Source: 66-474 sp044464225 (GTDB taxonomy: Bacteria; Pseudomonadota; Gammaproteobacteria; Xanthomonadales; Rhodanobacteraceae). Taken from it: a stretch of 64,000 nt of DNA. The notes under the pieces are model-generated. The model was given only the letters and a program-made list of their open reading frames with translations, was not told where the DNA came from and did not search any database. The position numbers and the translations under genes were made by a program. The stretch is taken from contig JBIQLN010000002.1 of the NCBI GenBank assembly GCA_044464225.1, positions 124,001 through 188,000 of the forward strand, given 5' to 3'. Positions 9,083-18,369 of the stretch are shown here, in pieces (positions within the stretch are counted from its first letter, which is position 1; every line of letters begins with the position of its first letter).

Positions 9083-10012
9083 ATGAACCCCGCCTCCGCC
9101 AATTCATCTCGACGTTTCTTCGCCTACACCGCGTGGGACGTGATTCCCGTGCTGATGGTGCTGGGCCATGCCGCGTTCCTGGCATGGCTGTTCTTCGGCT
9201 TCCACCGGACGCCGTGGTGGCTGTGGATTCCGTGTGCCTGCGTGTATTCCATTTCGATCTCGTGGTCGATCAATTCGACCAGCCACAACTTCATCCACAA
9301 CCCGTTCTTCAAATGGGCGTGGTTGAACCGCGTTTTCAGCTTCCTGTTCTCGCTGACCGACGGTTTCAGCCAGGAGTTCTACAAGCACGTGCACCTGCGC
9401 CACCACGTCGGCAACATGGACCGGATCGGCAAGGACGGCACCACCATCGACCCCCTGTCGATCTATCGCCACGGCAAGGACGGCAAGCCGGAAAGCGTGT
9501 GGACCTACACGTTCTATTCGTATTTTCGCGACGACATCGGCGAGTGCTACACGCGCGTCAAGAAGAAGTGGCCGCACCTCGCGCGCTGGATCCGCATCGA
9601 GATCGCGACGGTGGTCATCGTCTATCTCGCCTGCCTCGTCTACGACTGGCGCGCTTTCCTTTGCCTGGTGCCGTTCTACTACCTTGGCCATTCGCTGTCG
9701 TCATTGAACGGCTATTACGAGCACCTGAAGGGCGACCCCGACCAGCCGATAGCCTGGGGGGTATCCACGTACAACAAGTTCTACAACTGGACCTGGCTGA
9801 ACAACGGCTTCCACGCCGAGCACCACTACCGGCCCAAGGTGCACTGGACCAAGATGGCGGAGTTGCGCGACTCCATCCGCGACGAGCAACGCGCCAGGGG
9901 TGTCCATGTGATGGGCTGGTGCCACGCACTGGGATTCATGGATAGATCGCCGCCTGCACGTGCGCGCAGCGGCGCTTCGGCCCCCGGGCAGCCGGCCGGG
10001 CACATCGCCTGA
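9083..10012 (+). CDS. Membrane fatty acid desaturase family protein
   Basis: 309-residue integral membrane di-iron enzyme. The three histidine boxes are present: HNFIH at 68-72, HLRHH at 104-108 and HAEHH at 244-248, together with several hydrophobic helices (about 20-42, 45-62, 80-92, 172-205). These are characteristic of the membrane desaturase/hydroxylase superfamily; the substrate (acyl lipid, carotenoid, hydrocarbon or other) cannot be read from sequence. Transcribed divergently from the exporter unit, with 196 bp between starts. A Pro/Arg/Ala-rich tail of about 25 residues follows the catalytic domain. Confidence 0.85.
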   Translation: MNPASANSSRRFFAYTAWDVIPVLMVLGHAAFLAWLFFGFHRTPWWLWIPCACVYSISISWSINSTSHNFIHNPFFKWAWLNRVFSFLFSLTDGFSQEFYKHVHLRHHVGNMDRIGKDGTTIDPLSIYRHGKDGKPESVWTYTFYSYFRDDIGECYTRVKKKWPHLARWIRIEIATVVIVYLACLVYDWRAFLCLVPFYYLGHSLSSLNGYYEHLKGDPDQPIAWGVSTYNKFYNWTWLNNGFHAEHHYRPKVHWTKMAELRDSIRDEQRARGVHVMGWCHALGFMDRSPPARARSGASAPGQPAGHIA

Positions 10013-10092
10013 CGCCGCGGCCGTTTACGCACCCGTCACGGCAGCGAAATTACGCTCCCGGTTCCCTTTGATGCTGCACGAAGGAGGGCGCC

Positions 10093-10263
10093 GTGCTCAA
10101 GTGGGCCATCATCTTCGCCATCATTGCGGTGATCGCGGGCGCGCTCGGCTTCACCCGCGTCCAGGGCATCGCAGCGACGATCGCCAAGGTCTTTTTCGTG
10201 ATCTTCCTGATCCTGTTCATCCTTGCGGTCCTCGCGCTGGTCGGGATTTTCCACGCGCTGTAG
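10093..10263 (+). CDS. Small DUF1328-type membrane protein
   Basis: A 56-residue protein beginning with GTG at 10093, directly behind an excellent Shine-Dalgarno sequence AAGGAGGG at 10081-10088. It consists almost entirely of two hydrophobic helices: LKWAIIFAIIAVIAGALGF, a short linker containing Arg and Lys, then a second helix ending VGIFHAL. This is the layout of the DUF1328/YtjA family of tiny inner-membrane proteins, whose members are often stress-induced; function unknown. It ends 40 bp before dnaG. Confidence 0.85.
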   Translation: MLKWAIIFAIIAVIAGALGFTRVQGIAATIAKVFFVIFLILFILAVLALVGIFHAL

Positions 10264-10303
10264 CCAGCCGGAGTCGCTGCCGGGCGTGGCACACTAGGCG
10301 GCC

Positions 10304-12034
10304 ATGCCCGGCCTGATTCCCGAACGCTTCATCGATGAACTGCTGGCCCGCGTCGACATCGTCGACGTGGTGCAGCAGCGCGTGCCGCTGAAGCGCGCCG
10401 GCCGCGAGTGGACGGCGTGCTGTCCGTTCCACGACGAGCGCACGCCGTCGTTCTACGTCAGCCCGGCCAAGCAGTTCTACCACTGCTTCGGTTGCGGCGC
10501 GCATGGCAGTGCGGTGCGCTTCCTGATGGAGTACGAGCGGCTGGAATTCCCCGATGCGGTCGAGGAGCTGGCGCAATCGGTCGGCCTGGCGGTGCCGCAC
10601 GAAGGCGGCGACCGGCGACCGCGCGAGGACCATACCGATCTGTACGCGCTGCTCGATGCCGCCGCGGCCTTCTACCAGCGCGCACTGCCCGACAGCACCG
10701 CCGCGAAGGCATATTGCAAAAAGCGCGGGCTGGACCCGGCGATCATCGAACGCTTCCGCATCGGCTGGGCGCCGGGCGGTTGGGACGCGGTGAAACGCGC
10801 ACTCGGCACCTCCGACGCGCGCGTGAAGATGCTCGAACAGGCCGGCATGCTCTCGACCGGCGAAAAGGGCAAGCAGTACGACCGTTTCCGCGAACGGTTG
10901 ATGTTCCCGATCATGGATCGGCGCGGACGGGTGATCGCGTTCGGCGGCCGGGTCCTCGAGGGCGACGGACCGAAATACCTCAACTCGCCCGAGACGCCGC
11001 TGTTCCACAAGGGCCGCGAACTGTTCGCGCTGTGGCAGGTGCGCCAGGCCAATACCAGACTCGAACGCCTGATCGTGGTCGAGGGTTACATGGACGTGGT
11101 GTCGCTGCACCAGGCCGGCGTCACGCAGGCCGTCGCGACGCTCGGCACCGCCACCACCAATGAGCACGCGGAGCTCCTGTTCCGCGCCGCGCCCGACGTG
11201 TTCTTCTGTTTCGACGGCGATCGCGCCGGCCGCGGCGCCGCGTGGCGCGCGCTGGAATCGGTGCTGCCGCGGATGCGCGACGGCCGCCAGGCGTTCTTCC
11301 TGTTCCTTCCGGAAGGCGAAGACCCCGACACACTGGTACGCAAGGAAGGTCCGGAAGGCTTCGAGGCGCGGCTGAAAAACGCGACGCCGTTGTCGGAATA
11401 CTTCTACGCATACCTGTCGCACGACGTGAACGTGGCGACGCTCGACGGCCGCGCGCGCCTGGCCGAACACGCGAAACCGCTGCTCGCGAAGTTGCCGGAC
11501 GGCGCGTTCCGCGACCTGATGTTCGCGGAACTGGAAAAGCGCACCGGCGTGCGCGGCGAAACCTCGCGCCCGATGCCCGCACCCCGCCGCGATGCCGCGT
11601 CACCCGGCGGTGCGCCGCGCCGCACCCTGGTGCGCAGCGCGATTGCGATGCTGCTGGCCAATCCCGCGCTGGCCCAGGAGGTGAAGCTGCCCTACGCCTT
11701 CGCCGGACTCGACAAACCCGGCATCCCGCTGCTCACGGAATTGCTGGATTTCCTGCAGCAGCGCCCCGGCATCAATACCGCGATGCTGCTGGAACATTTC
11801 GCGGGACGCGGGGAATCGGCGGCCTTGCAGAAACTCGCGCTGACCGAATTTCCCGGCGAACCCGAGGCGGTGCGCACCGAGTTCACCGACGCGTTGAACA
11901 AGCTTGCGGAACAGACCACGCAACAGCGCCTCGACGCGTTGATCCGCAAGCAATCGGAACACGCGCTCGACGAGAACGACAAGAACGAACTGCGCGCGCT
12001 GCTGGCCCGCAAGGCCAGGCCCGATCCGGCATGA
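10304..12034 (+). CDS. dnaG: DNA primase DnaG
   Basis: Synthesises RNA primers for replication. The CHC2 zinc-binding motif uses Cys40, His43, Cys61 and Cys64; the TOPRIM core has Glu260 in VVEGYMDV and the DGD motif at 304-306; a C-terminal helicase-interaction region follows a Pro/Ala/Arg linker near residue 425. At 576 residues it is normal length. The stop codon overlaps the start of the next gene by 4 bp (ATGA). Unusual context: dnaG is commonly found in the order rpsU-(yqeY)-dnaG-rpoD, but here rpsU and yqeY are 42 kb away and an outer-membrane protein gene follows. Confidence 0.97.
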   Translation: MPGLIPERFIDELLARVDIVDVVQQRVPLKRAGREWTACCPFHDERTPSFYVSPAKQFYHCFGCGAHGSAVRFLMEYERLEFPDAVEELAQSVGLAVPHEGGDRRPREDHTDLYALLDAAAAFYQRALPDSTAAKAYCKKRGLDPAIIERFRIGWAPGGWDAVKRALGTSDARVKMLEQAGMLSTGEKGKQYDRFRERLMFPIMDRRGRVIAFGGRVLEGDGPKYLNSPETPLFHKGRELFALWQVRQANTRLERLIVVEGYMDVVSLHQAGVTQAVATLGTATTNEHAELLFRAAPDVFFCFDGDRAGRGAAWRALESVLPRMRDGRQAFFLFLPEGEDPDTLVRKEGPEGFEARLKNATPLSEYFYAYLSHDVNVATLDGRARLAEHAKPLLAKLPDGAFRDLMFAELEKRTGVRGETSRPMPAPRRDAASPGGAPRRTLVRSAIAMLLANPALAQEVKLPYAFAGLDKPGIPLLTELLDFLQQRPGINTAMLLEHFAGRGESAALQKLALTEFPGEPEAVRTEFTDALNKLAEQTTQQRLDALIRKQSEHALDENDKNELRALLARKARPDPA

Positions 12035-12810
12035 CCGCGGACATCAAGCGTCGTCGCGGCGACTGGACGCGGATCCGACGCGTGTCCGCACACTGCGCGG
12101 TGATCGTCACGCTGCTGCTGCCGCTGCAGGCGCTGGCGGGGCCGCCGTACACCACCGACGATCCCGAGCCCACCGACACCGGCCACTACGAGATCTATTT
12201 TTTCGGCGAGGGCGCTTCGTCGCGCGACGGCCGCGATGGCTCGGCCGGCGTGGACTTCAACTACGGCGCCGCCGAAAACCTGCAACTGACCGCAACGTTG
12301 CCGATCGCGTGGAATGCTCCGGCCGGCGGCGGCCGCGCGACCGGCTTGGGCAACGTCGAACTCGCGGTGAAATACCAGTTCCTGCACCAGCGGGAGGCGG
12401 GCGTGGACGCGGCGTTTTTTCCACGCGTGTTCCTGCCGGCGGGCTCGTCCGCGGTCGGTGAAAACCACGCCTCGCTGCTGCTGCCGCTGTGGCTGCAGCG
12501 GAGTTCGGGCGCGTGGACGGTATTCGGCGGCGGCGGCTGCGAGATCCACCGCGGCGGCGATTCGCGGGATTTCTGCATGCTCGGCACCGCACTCACCTAC
12601 CAGGTGAATGAAAGGTTCCAGATAGGTGCGGAGGTTTACCATCAGACGGCGGACACGCGCAGCGGCGGCGCCAGCACCGATTTCGACGTGGGGGCGACAT
12701 ACGACCTCGACGCCCATTTCCACTTGATGGCCTCCGCGGGACCCGGCCTTCAGAACCGGGATCGCACCGATCGCGTGGTGTGGTACGCGGCCCTGCTGTG
12801 GACGCGCTGA
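12031..12810 (+). CDS. Putative outer-membrane beta-barrel protein (transporter-like)
   Basis: 259 residues. A signal peptide ends around PLQALAG, and the mature protein starts PPYTTDDPEPTDTGHYEIY followed by alternating amphipathic strands ending in a terminal aromatic-rich strand VVWYAALLWTR. The TDDPEPT..GHYE opening and strand pattern resemble the family annotated as phenol-degradation MetA-like or generic outer-membrane transporter. Its ATG overlaps the dnaG stop, so it is translationally coupled to primase, which is functionally unexpected. No ligand can be inferred. Confidence 0.7.
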   Translation: MTADIKRRRGDWTRIRRVSAHCAVIVTLLLPLQALAGPPYTTDDPEPTDTGHYEIYFFGEGASSRDGRDGSAGVDFNYGAAENLQLTATLPIAWNAPAGGGRATGLGNVELAVKYQFLHQREAGVDAAFFPRVFLPAGSSAVGENHASLLLPLWLQRSSGAWTVFGGGGCEIHRGGDSRDFCMLGTALTYQVNERFQIGAEVYHQTADTRSGGASTDFDVGATYDLDAHFHLMASAGPGLQNRDRTDRVVWYAALLWTR

Positions 12811-12845
12811 CCGCGCGCCACCGGATCCAACCACCCAAGACACGC

Positions 12846-13619
12846 ATGAACAACAACACGGCAAGCAAGGTCGCGGCGGTCACGCTGGGATTCTGGATCA
12901 TCAAGATCCTCGCCACCACGCTGGGCGAAACCGGCGGCGACAGCGTGACCATGACGATGAACCTCGGCTACCTCGTCGGCAGCGCGATCTTCCTTGCCGC
13001 GCTGGTGGTGATGGTGGTGCTGCAGGTGCGGGCGCGTCGGTTCCATCCCTTCCTCTATTGGGGAACGATCGTCGCCTCCACCACCGCCGGCACCACCATG
13101 GCGGACTTCGCCGACCGCTCGCTCGGCATTGGCTATCCAGGCGGCTCGCTGCTGCTGTTCGGCTGCGTGATCGTGACGCTTGCGTTGTGGCGCATCAGCC
13201 AGGGCACGGTGTCGGTACAGAGCGTGCGCACGCCAAGGGTCGAGGTGTTCTACTGGGTCACCATCACCTTTTCGCAGACGCTGGGCACCGCGCTCGGCGA
13301 CTGGGCCGCCGATGCGGGACTCGGCTACGGCGGCGGCGCGCTGGTGTTCGCCGCGGGACTGGCCCTGGTCGCGATGGCCTACTACCTGACGCGCGCATCG
13401 CGCGTGTGGCTGTTCTGGATCGCCTTCATCCTGACGCGGCCGCTCGGTGCGACGCTCGGCGACTTTTTCGACAAGCCGGTCGCCCAGGGCGGCCTGGATG
13501 TCAGCCGCCCACTGGCATCGGGAATCCTTGCGGTGGCCATCGTTGTGCTGATCCTGATCCTGCCGCAAAAGGCGGCCGAGCATCCGCGCCACCCGGTCAA
13601 GCCTGGCGCGCGGGCCTAG
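12846..13619 (+). CDS. Repeat-containing polytopic membrane protein (COG4705-like)
   Basis: 257 residues, about eight transmembrane helices. Four internal repeats carry a recurring motif of the form T.G...gD followed by G.GY or similar: TLGETGGD near 25, TTAGTTMADFADRSLGIGY near 82, TLGTALGDWAADAGLGYGG near 145, PLGATLGDFFDKP near 205. This matches uncharacterised COG4705 membrane proteins. It starts 35 bp after the preceding beta-barrel gene and may be cotranscribed. Function unknown; the conserved Gly/Asp/Thr in each repeat suggests an ion or small-solute pathway, which is inference only. Confidence 0.75.
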   Translation: MNNNTASKVAAVTLGFWIIKILATTLGETGGDSVTMTMNLGYLVGSAIFLAALVVMVVLQVRARRFHPFLYWGTIVASTTAGTTMADFADRSLGIGYPGGSLLLFGCVIVTLALWRISQGTVSVQSVRTPRVEVFYWVTITFSQTLGTALGDWAADAGLGYGGGALVFAAGLALVAMAYYLTRASRVWLFWIAFILTRPLGATLGDFFDKPVAQGGLDVSRPLASGILAVAIVVLILILPQKAAEHPRHPVKPGARA

Positions 13620-13761
13620 ATGCCTCCGCGGCTCGGAAAGGCGCGACCGCGCCGCGTGCAGGGTGGGTTTCCCGGTTCAACCGGAAAGCTCAATTCGGCT
13701 GGCGGGCGAAAGCCCATGCCATCACCCGCGGGACGTGGGGCGCCGACCCACGGCAACCGCC

Positions 13762-14241
13762 TTACAGCATTTTCCGGATATCCCTCTCGATCTTCTCTGG
13801 CTTGTCAGCCGATGCGTACCGGCGCACCACTTTGCCGTCACGGTCGATCAGGAATTTGGTGAAGTTCCACTTGATCGCCTCGCTTCCGAGCACCCCGGGC
13901 GCTGCGTGCTTCATGAACGAGTAGAGCTGATGCGTGCCCGTGCCGTTCACGTCCACTTTGGCGAACAGCGGAAACGTCACGTCGTAGTTTGTCGAACAGA
14001 AAGCGCGGATTTCAGCGGCGTCGCCGGGCTCCTGATGCCCGAACTGGTTGCAGGGAAATCCGAGCACCTCGAAACCGCGATCCTTGTTCGCGCGGTACAG
14101 CGCTTCCAGTCCTTCGTATTGCGGCGTGAACCCGCATTTCGAAGCGACGTTGACGATCAGCAAAACCTTGCCGCGATAAGCATCGAGCTTCTGCGGCGTG
14201 CCGTCGAGCAGGTTCGCTTCGAAGTCGCAAATGGTCGTCAT
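13762..14241 (-). CDS. Glutathione peroxidase family (thiol peroxidase, BtuE-type)
   Basis: 159-residue cytosolic peroxidase of the thioredoxin fold. The peroxidatic residue is Cys36 (NVASKCGFT); Gln66 in the GFPCNQFG loop and Trp125-Asn126 in KWNFTKF complete the GPx catalytic tetrad. It reduces hydroperoxides, in bacteria mostly with thioredoxin. The ATG at 14241 gives the family's usual N-terminus; an upstream in-frame stretch lacks similarity. Monocistronic, and separated from the next gene by a bidirectional terminator. Confidence 0.92.
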   Translation of the reverse strand: MTTICDFEANLLDGTPQKLDAYRGKVLLIVNVASKCGFTPQYEGLEALYRANKDRGFEVLGFPCNQFGHQEPGDAAEIRAFCSTNYDVTFPLFAKVDVNGTGTHQLYSFMKHAAPGVLGSEAIKWNFTKFLIDRDGKVVRRYASADKPEKIERDIRKML

Positions 14242-14352
14242 GGCATTGCCCGGATGATTGCGTCCCTGCGTCGAGTCTAGGACCGGACGAGGGCGAGGGG
14301 GCAAGTTGGCAACACACGGTTCTGCATTCGGACGCCGGCCGGCAAGCGGCCC

Positions 14353-14383
14353 AAAAGAAAAACGCCCCGATCGGGGCGTTTTT
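14353..14383. terminator. Bidirectional Rho-independent terminator
   Basis: A perfect GC-rich hairpin (ACGCCCCGATCGGGGCGT) flanked by an A-run on the left and a T-run on the right. On the minus strand it ends the PEP-CTERM gene transcript; no plus-strand gene is close enough to need it. Confidence 0.85.
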
Positions 14384-14404
14384 CGTCAGCCTTGGCGGAT
14401 GCCG

Positions 14405-15163
14405 TCAGACCAGCTCGCGCTTGTGATAACGGTAACCCGAGCCGATCAGCAGCAGGCCCAGCAGGAACAGGCCGATCTCGCCCGGCTCCGGCACGCCGAT
14501 GTTTCCGGCCGCGATCGCGACGTTGTCGAACTCGAACGCGTGCTGGGAACTGGACATCACCACCCGGTCAAACATCGAAGACAGATTGATGTTGACGTAG
14601 CAGGTGCCTACCGTGCTCTGGTTGCCGTCGGCGCAGTTTCCGCCACCCGCAGCAGCCGAGACGTCCGCGCCCGTGAATTGGGCAATCTGCGTGTCGCCAA
14701 AATAGAAGGCGATGGTGTTCAGGTTGGCATCGGGATTGTCATCCACCGAGCCCCACAGCAGGCCAAAATATTTTTGCCCGGTCGCGAATTCCAGAACCGC
14801 GGACGATCCCGGGATGCCGCCGGCGGTGAGGTACGTTGTCGTATCGGCACCGTTGCCCAGATCGCCGAAAAGCATGCCGTTACCGTTCGACAGGACGGGC
14901 GGCGCATACAGACTGTTTGCGCCACCTTGCACCGCGCCGCCGTCGGGCGTGAAGCTCACGGCAATGCTGCAGAGAGAGGTCGTACCACCGCCCGAGCCGA
15001 GCGTGAGCCCGTCGAAATTCTCGTAACAATCCGCGCCGGTGGGAACGCCACCCACGGATGCGCTCAGGGTGGTGGCATTCGCGCTCGTCGCCGCAAGGCA
15101 CATGCCGAGGGCAAGCGCGCCCGCGGCCACGAGGCCCATCCGCTGCTTCTTCTGACTCTTCAT
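14405..15163 (-). CDS. PEP-CTERM sorting domain protein, exported
   Basis: 252 residues. An N-terminal signal peptide (basic KSQKKQR, hydrophobic core, ANA cleavage near 31) leads into a Gly/Ser/Thr-rich beta-strand domain with four Cys that could form disulfides. The C-terminus has the complete tripartite PEP-CTERM signal: VPEP at 224-227, a Leu/Gly/Ile-rich helix and a basic tail YRYHKRE. Such proteins are recognised by exosortase/EpsH and are tied to exopolysaccharide or floc formation; no exosortase gene is in this window. GGAGAA precedes the ATG at 15163. A sigma-54 type promoter lies about 80-90 bp upstream. Confidence 0.9.
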   Translation of the reverse strand: MKSQKKQRMGLVAAGALALGMCLAATSANATTLSASVGGVPTGADCYENFDGLTLGSGGGTTSLCSIAVSFTPDGGAVQGGANSLYAPPVLSNGNGMLFGDLGNGADTTTYLTAGGIPGSSAVLEFATGQKYFGLLWGSVDDNPDANLNTIAFYFGDTQIAQFTGADVSAAAGGGNCADGNQSTVGTCYVNINLSSMFDRVVMSSSQHAFEFDNVAIAAGNIGVPEPGEIGLFLLGLLLIGSGYRYHKRELV

Positions 15164-15240
15164 CGTAGGTTTCTCCAATGGCGGAACCGTACGACGCTCT
15201 CGGATGAGTCGCGTGGTTGGTCCCCTGCGGCACCTACCTA

Positions 15241-15257
15241 AGCAACTTGCGTACCAA
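15241..15257 (-). promoter_or_regulatory. Sigma-54 (-24/-12) promoter of the PEP-CTERM gene
   Basis: Read on the minus strand: TTGGTACGCAAGTTGCT. It keeps the GG and GC doublets with exactly 10 nt between them and matches the TTGG.ACG-N4-TTGC consensus at all but one position. It would start transcription near 15231, about 68 nt before the ATG. PEP-CTERM genes in other proteobacteria are known to be controlled by RpoN with the PrsK/PrsR two-component pair, which fits. Confidence 0.8.
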
Positions 15258-15439
15258 ACATTTAACTTATTGTTTTGACAGAACAAGCGCACCGAAGCCG
15301 ACCGCGGAAACGAGGCATTTTGTAAATCTTGCCGACGTTTGGGAGGGGTATGGAGTGAAAGACTGACCCGGCGGCCAAGGAATTTGTCCGCCGTCGCTCT
15401 GGTCACGGCGACCGTGCAGCAGAGGGACCGACCGGGAGA

Positions 15440-18088
15440 TCACAGCCAGCGCGCGAACCTTCGCATGTAAAGCGTCTTCACGAATTGCGTCAGCACGCAA
15501 TACGCAATCACCGTAAGGGCAAGCCAGCCGAAATATTCCAGCGGCAATTCGACCATGCCAAGGTGCCGGCCAAGAATGGTGTACGGGATCGCGATGCCGA
15601 TCGCGATGATCGCGGTGGTGAGGCCCAGCACTGGCGCCGCGGCCGCGCTTTGCAGGAACGGAATCCGGCGGGTGCGGATCATGTGCACGATCAGGGTCTG
15701 GGTCAGCAGGCTTTCGACGAACCAGCCCGACTGGAAGAACGCCTGGTGCACCGGCGTTTTCGCGCCGAACCAGTACCACAGCAGCGCGAACGTGGTGATG
15801 TCGAAGATCGAGCTGGTCGGACCCACCCAGAACATGAAACGCTTCAAGTCGCCTGCGTCCCACTTGCGCGGCTTGCGCACGTATTCCTCGTCCATCCGAT
15901 CGAACGGGATCGACAACTGCGAAATGTCGTAGAGCAGGTTCAGCACCAGGATCTGCAGCGGCAGCATCGGCAGGAACGGCAGGAAGATGCTGGCGACCAG
16001 CATGCTGAAGACGTTGCCGAAATTGGAGCTGGCCGTCATTTTGATGTACTTGACGATGTTGCCGAAGGTGACGCGGCCTTCCAGCACGCCTTCTTCCAGC
16101 ACCATCAAATTCTTTTCCAGCAGGATGATGTCGGCCGATTCCTTGGCGATGTCGGTCGCGGTATCGACCGAGATGCCGACGTCGGCGCGGCGCAGCGCCG
16201 CGGCGTCGTTGATGCCGTCGCCGAGGAAACCGACCGTGTGGCCGCGCCGTTGCAGCGACTCGACGACGCGCGATTTCTGCAGCGGCGACATCTTGGCGAA
16301 CACGGTGGTGCGCGCGACCAGTTCGTCGAGCGCAGCGTCGTCCAGGTCCTCGATGTCGCGGCCCAGCACCGAATGTTCGACGTCCAGGCCGACCTCGCGG
16401 CAGATCTTGCGGGTGACGGCTTCGTTGTCGCCGGTGATCACCTTCACCGCGACCCCGTGATGGTTGAGCGCCGCGATCGCGGTGTGCGCGGTGTCCTTGG
16501 GCGGGTCGAGGAAGGCGAGGCAGCCTATCGCGGTGAGGCCCGTTTCGTCGGCAATGCCGTAGGCGCGATTGACGGCAGGCTGGCGCCTGACCGCGACGAT
16601 CAGCACCCGCAGGCCGTCCTCGTTCAGCCCGTGCGTCATCGCACGGATGCTGTTGCGACGATGATCGGTGAGCGGAATATCCCTGTTGCCCTCGCGCGCA
16701 AACGCGCAGATCGAAAGCATCTCCTCCACCGCGCCCTTGCACACCAGCAGGTCTTCGCCATGCCCTTCGGTCAGCACCACCGACATGCGCCGGCGCTGGA
16801 AATCGAACGGGATCTCGTCGACGACTTTCCATTTCGCGATGGAGTCTTCGAGGTCGCGATGCGCCAGCACCGCCTTGTCCATCAGGTTCTTGAGGCCCGT
16901 CTGGAAATGGCTGTTGAGGTAGCCGTACTCCAGCGCGTCGTCGGATTCCTCGCCGTCGAGATCGAGGTGTTGCTCCAGCACGATCTTGTCGAGGGTGAGC
17001 GTGCCGGTCTTGTCGGTGCACAGCACGTCCATCGCGCCGAAGTTCTGGATCGCGTTGAGCTGCTTCACCACGACCTTGCGGCGGCTCATCGCCAGCGCAC
17101 CCTTGGCGAGGTTGGCGGTGACGATCAGCGGCAGCATCTCCGGCGTGAGGCCCACCGCCACCGAAATGGCAAACAGGAAGGCTTCCAGCCAATTGCCCTT
17201 GCCGAAGCCCTGGATCAGGAACACGATCGGCACCATCACCGCCATGAAGCGGATCAGCAGCCACGACACGCTTTTCACGCCCCGGTCGAAGCTGGTCTCG
17301 GCGCGATCGCTGGCCAGCGTGTGCGCGAGCGAACCGAGATAGCTTCGCGGTCCGGTTGCGACCACCACCGCCGTGGCGCTGCCGCTGACCACGTTGGTGC
17401 CCATGTAGCACACGGCCGGAAGCTCCAGTGGCTCGGCGTCGACTTGCCCGGCATGTTCGGGAGCAAGCTTTTCCACCGGCAACGATTCGCCGGTCAGGAT
17501 CGCCTGGGAAACGAACAGATCCTTGGCCGACAGCAGGCGCAAGTCGGCGGGCACCATGTCGCCGGCGGAAAGATGCACGATGTCGCCGGCGACCAGTTCG
17601 ATCACCGGCACTTCGATCCGCTCGCTGTGGCCGTCGGAAGCCCGACGCGTGACCGTCGCGGTGTTGCGCACCATCGCCTTCAGTTTTTCGGCGGCGCGCG
17701 AGGAACGAAATTCCTGGGTGAAGCTCAGCACCACGCTGATGCCGACCATGACCGCGATGATGATGGGGCCGGTGGGGTCGTCCGACGTCATCAACTGGAC
17801 CGCGGCCAGCACCAGCAGCACGATGATGAAAGGGTTCCAGAACGTTCGCGCGAACTGAAGCGCCCAGTGGGGTGGCCTTTCATGGGTAGCCTGGTTGACG
17901 CCGTCGCGATCGAGCCGGTCTTCGATCTGTTCCTCGTCGAGCCCGGCGGGGGTGGTCTCGAGTGAAGCCAGCAGCGCTGCCTCGTCGGTCCATGCGGCAT
18001 CCGCGGCGAGCGGCCGCGCATGGGCCGTCGCGCGGGGCTTGCCGGCCGCGGCAGTGGCATTCGGTTGAGGTGTAGATCCGGACATCAC
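15440..18088 (-). CDS. mgtA: Magnesium-transporting P-type ATPase MgtA
   Basis: 882-residue P3-type ATPase importing Mg2+ across the inner membrane. Visible landmarks: cytosolic Asp/Ala-rich N-terminus, actuator motif TGES at 199-202, transmembrane motif VGLTPEMLP at 312-320, phosphorylation motif DKTGT at 359-363 (Asp359), GDGIND in the P domain, and a C-terminal bundle of helices rather than the shorter tail of P1 pumps. Length fits MgtA/MgtB. About 280 bp of untranslated sequence and a small ORF precede it on the same strand, and nothing else is cotranscribed downstream within 250 bp. Confidence 0.95.
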   Translation of the reverse strand: MMSGSTPQPNATAAAGKPRATAHARPLAADAAWTDEAALLASLETTPAGLDEEQIEDRLDRDGVNQATHERPPHWALQFARTFWNPFIIVLLVLAAVQLMTSDDPTGPIIIAVMVGISVVLSFTQEFRSSRAAEKLKAMVRNTATVTRRASDGHSERIEVPVIELVAGDIVHLSAGDMVPADLRLLSAKDLFVSQAILTGESLPVEKLAPEHAGQVDAEPLELPAVCYMGTNVVSGSATAVVVATGPRSYLGSLAHTLASDRAETSFDRGVKSVSWLLIRFMAVMVPIVFLIQGFGKGNWLEAFLFAISVAVGLTPEMLPLIVTANLAKGALAMSRRKVVVKQLNAIQNFGAMDVLCTDKTGTLTLDKIVLEQHLDLDGEESDDALEYGYLNSHFQTGLKNLMDKAVLAHRDLEDSIAKWKVVDEIPFDFQRRRMSVVLTEGHGEDLLVCKGAVEEMLSICAFAREGNRDIPLTDHRRNSIRAMTHGLNEDGLRVLIVAVRRQPAVNRAYGIADETGLTAIGCLAFLDPPKDTAHTAIAALNHHGVAVKVITGDNEAVTRKICREVGLDVEHSVLGRDIEDLDDAALDELVARTTVFAKMSPLQKSRVVESLQRRGHTVGFLGDGINDAAALRRADVGISVDTATDIAKESADIILLEKNLMVLEEGVLEGRVTFGNIVKYIKMTASSNFGNVFSMLVASIFLPFLPMLPLQILVLNLLYDISQLSIPFDRMDEEYVRKPRKWDAGDLKRFMFWVGPTSSIFDITTFALLWYWFGAKTPVHQAFFQSGWFVESLLTQTLIVHMIRTRRIPFLQSAAAAPVLGLTTAIIAIGIAIPYTILGRHLGMVELPLEYFGWLALTVIAYCVLTQFVKTLYMRRFARWL

Positions 18089-18369
18089 TCGTTTCCACGG
18101 CGGGGAACACGCACCCGCGGAACGAGCGATGGATCCGCGGGATTACATCGAAGTGAAAATGCGCATTCGTTTTCGCGCGGATGTTCGTGCGATCGTCCAC
18201 GATCGCCGCTTTGCATGGCGATCCCGATACATGGACGCCCGCCATCCACAATGGCCGGAACGGCCACCCTCGGCCTGCACACCCACGGCAGCGCACCGCA
18301 CACCACCTGCCGCGCGGCAGATGCGTGTTCGTGGCGGAGGCCGCAAGCCTCGTTGGCGGATCGCGAGCA

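Noticed and set aside
10304..12034. A complete rpsU-dnaG-rpoD operon
   Set aside because: No rpoD follows dnaG, and rpsU is at 52 kb.
15485..17965. 826-codon frame antisense to mgtA
   Set aside because: Composition typical of a complementary-strand shadow; mgtA is complete on the other strand.
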